From Rhizobium sp. Leaf262 (lineage in GTDB: Bacteria > Pseudomonadota > Alphaproteobacteria > Rhizobiales > Rhizobiaceae): a DNA stretch of 64,000 bases. A program made the position numbers and the translations under genes. The stretch spans positions 249,422 to 313,421 of the forward strand of contig NZ_LMMM01000001.1 of the NCBI RefSeq assembly GCF_001422245.1, in the 5' to 3' direction. A model generated the notes under the pieces. That model saw only the letters and a program-made list of their open reading frames with translations, made no database searches and was not told the DNA's origin. The stretch's first letter is position 1. The number at the start of each line of letters is the position of its first letter. Shown in pieces: positions 62,858 to 64,000 of this stretch.

Positions 62858-64000
62858 ATGAAACGACTTGCTAGACTTTCCGGACTGCTTCTCCTCGGCA
62901 CCCTTTTGGCAACGCCGGCGCTGTCGGCAAATCTGCGGATTGGCCTCATGGACGATGCAGATGTGTTGGACCCGGCGCAATCGCGCACATTCGTTGGCCG
63001 CATCGTCTATACCAGCCTATGCGACAAGCTTCTCGATCTCGACAACAATCTCGCCGTCATTCCGCAGCTCGCCACCAAATGGGCGTGGGGTGACAACGGC
63101 GGTACGTTGACGATGGACTTACGTGAAGGCGTGGTTTTCCATGATGGGACGCCGTTCAACGCCGAGGCGGTTGTTTACAATATAGACCGCAACATGACGC
63201 TGCCGGAATCGCGGCGCAAGAGCGAACTTGCCTCCGTGGCCAAGGTCGAAGCGACCGGACCGTATCAGGTCAAGTTCACGCTGAAGAGCCCGGATGCCAG
63301 TCTGCTCGCGCAGCTTTCCGACCGCGCTGGCATGATGATTTCCCCGACGGCTGGCAAGGAGTTGGGCGCCAACTTCAGCAAGAAGCCGGTTTGCTCCGGT
63401 GCCTTCAAATTCGTTGAACGCGTCCAGCAGGACCGCATTGTTCTGGAGAAGTTTGCCGATTACTGGAACAAGGACAATATCTTCATCGACAAGGTCACGT
63501 TCCTGCCGATCCCCGATACGACTGTGCGTCTGGCCAACCTGCAATCGGGCGATCTCGATCTTGCAGAGCGCATTTCCGCATCGGACGTGGCGGCCGTGAA
63601 GGCAGACGGCAAGCTTAATTACGGTGAGATCGTCGGGCCCGGTTACATGGCCTTGTATGTCAACATCGGCAATGGTGCCAAGGCCGACAATCCGTTTGGC
63701 AAGGACAAGCGCCTGCGCCAGGCTTTCTCCCTGTCCATCGACCGCGAGGCTATCAATCAGGTCGTGTTTGAAGGCACCGCCATGGCGGGCAATCAGCCGT
63801 GGCCACCGACGAGCCCTTGGTACAACAAGGACATTCCGGTTCCCGCTCGCGACGTGGAGAAGGCAAAGGCGTTGATGAAAGAAGCGGGTTTCGACAAATA
63901 CGAAATCGAGCTCCAGCATGCCAACAACACCACGCAGACGCAGGCCATGCAGGTGATCCAGTCGATGGCTGCCGAAGCGGGTTTCGATGTGAAGCTAAAG
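62858..64000 (+). CDS. ABC transporter solute-binding protein, family 5, cut by the window edge
   Basis: At least 381 residues of a SBP_bac_5 protein. Signal peptide MKRLARLSGLLLLGTLLA, cleavage near ALSA-N, then LMDDADVLDPAQSRTF, the family block FHDGTPFNAEAVVYNIDR, SGAFKFVERVQQDRIVLEKF and DNPFGKDKRLRQAFSLSIDREAINQVVF. ATG 62858 follows AAGGGA. It lies 72 bases after the GntR gene, likely part of that regulon. Related in fold to the partial protein at 1-380 but not a copy. Confidence 0.93.
   Translation, partial: MKRLARLSGLLLLGTLLATPALSANLRIGLMDDADVLDPAQSRTFVGRIVYTSLCDKLLDLDNNLAVIPQLATKWAWGDNGGTLTMDLREGVVFHDGTPFNAEAVVYNIDRNMTLPESRRKSELASVAKVEATGPYQVKFTLKSPDASLLAQLSDRAGMMISPTAGKELGANFSKKPVCSGAFKFVERVQQDRIVLEKFADYWNKDNIFIDKVTFLPIPDTTVRLANLQSGDLDLAERISASDVAAVKADGKLNYGEIVGPGYMALYVNIGNGAKADNPFGKDKRLRQAFSLSIDREAINQVVFEGTAMAGNQPWPPTSPWYNKDIPVPARDVEKAKALMKEAGFDKYEIELQHANNTTQTQAMQVIQSMAAEAGFDVKLK

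Overview
The window reads as an accessory region of an alphaproteobacterium, most likely a member of the Rhizobiaceae (Agrobacterium/Rhizobium type). The DNA is GC-rich, densely packed and operon-rich. It is dominated by ABC, tripartite and MFS importers, GntR/IclR/LysR regulators and catabolic enzymes, and I found no rRNA, tRNA or housekeeping gene. That fits a secondary chromosome or megaplasmid. The genus is an inference from gene content and protein style.

Region 1 (1-7.2 kb) holds the start of a peptide-type solute-binding protein, an IclR regulator and a polar amino-acid ABC transporter (permease plus binding protein). It continues with an EthD-like protein, an HpcH/HpaI aldolase, and a GntR regulator driving a RutA-like flavin monooxygenase with its flavin reductase. 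Region 2 (7.3-20.0 kb) holds a two-gene indolepyruvate:ferredoxin oxidoreductase, an aromatic-acid MFS transporter, a dipeptide-type ABC importer with fused ATPases and no adjacent binding protein, two alpha/beta hydrolases around an EamA transporter, and a LysR regulator.

Region 3 (20.2-35.2 kb, all minus strand) is the highlight: a complete petrobactin-type siderophore system. Five translationally coupled genes have the order and domains of asbABCDEF: two NIS synthetases, an aryl-AMP ligase, a fused aryl carrier protein/AsbE, and 3-dehydroshikimate dehydratase. They are followed by a FecI-type sigma factor, a FecR-type anti-sigma factor, a TonB-dependent receptor with an N-terminal signalling domain, a DUF2218 protein and a four-gene siderophore ABC importer. 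The carrier-protein/AsbE fusion and the pairing with a Fec-type surface-signalling circuit in a rhizobial-type genome are the most unusual points. The cluster is bounded upstream by a decayed ClC chloride-channel fragment, which marks a rearrangement junction.

Region 4 (35.7-42.7 kb) is a tripartite tricarboxylate transporter locus (tctB, tctA, tctC, an AbrB-type membrane protein and a GntR regulator). It carries two different isocitrate-lyase/PEP-mutase paralogues, one divergent and one inside the operon, with a paired inverted repeat in the shared promoter region. Region 5 (42.7-59.5 kb) is a seven-gene minus-strand operon for CoA-dependent oxidation of an unknown acid (acyl-CoA dehydrogenase, NDP-forming acyl-CoA ligase, small SCP2-like protein, alpha/beta hydrolase, aldehyde dehydrogenase, enoyl-CoA hydratase/3-hydroxyacyl-CoA dehydrogenase, thioesterase). 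Beside it lie a LysR regulator and a Liv-type ABC importer with two paralogous binding proteins and a zinc alcohol dehydrogenase. Together they suggest uptake of an alcohol or acid and its conversion alcohol -> aldehyde -> acid -> acyl-CoA -> 3-oxoacyl-CoA, followed by hydrolytic rather than thiolytic cleavage. Region 6 (59.6-64 kb) holds a chemoreceptor with a C-terminal CheR/CheB tether, a FadR-type GntR regulator with an operator at its start, and a peptide-type binding protein cut by the window edge.
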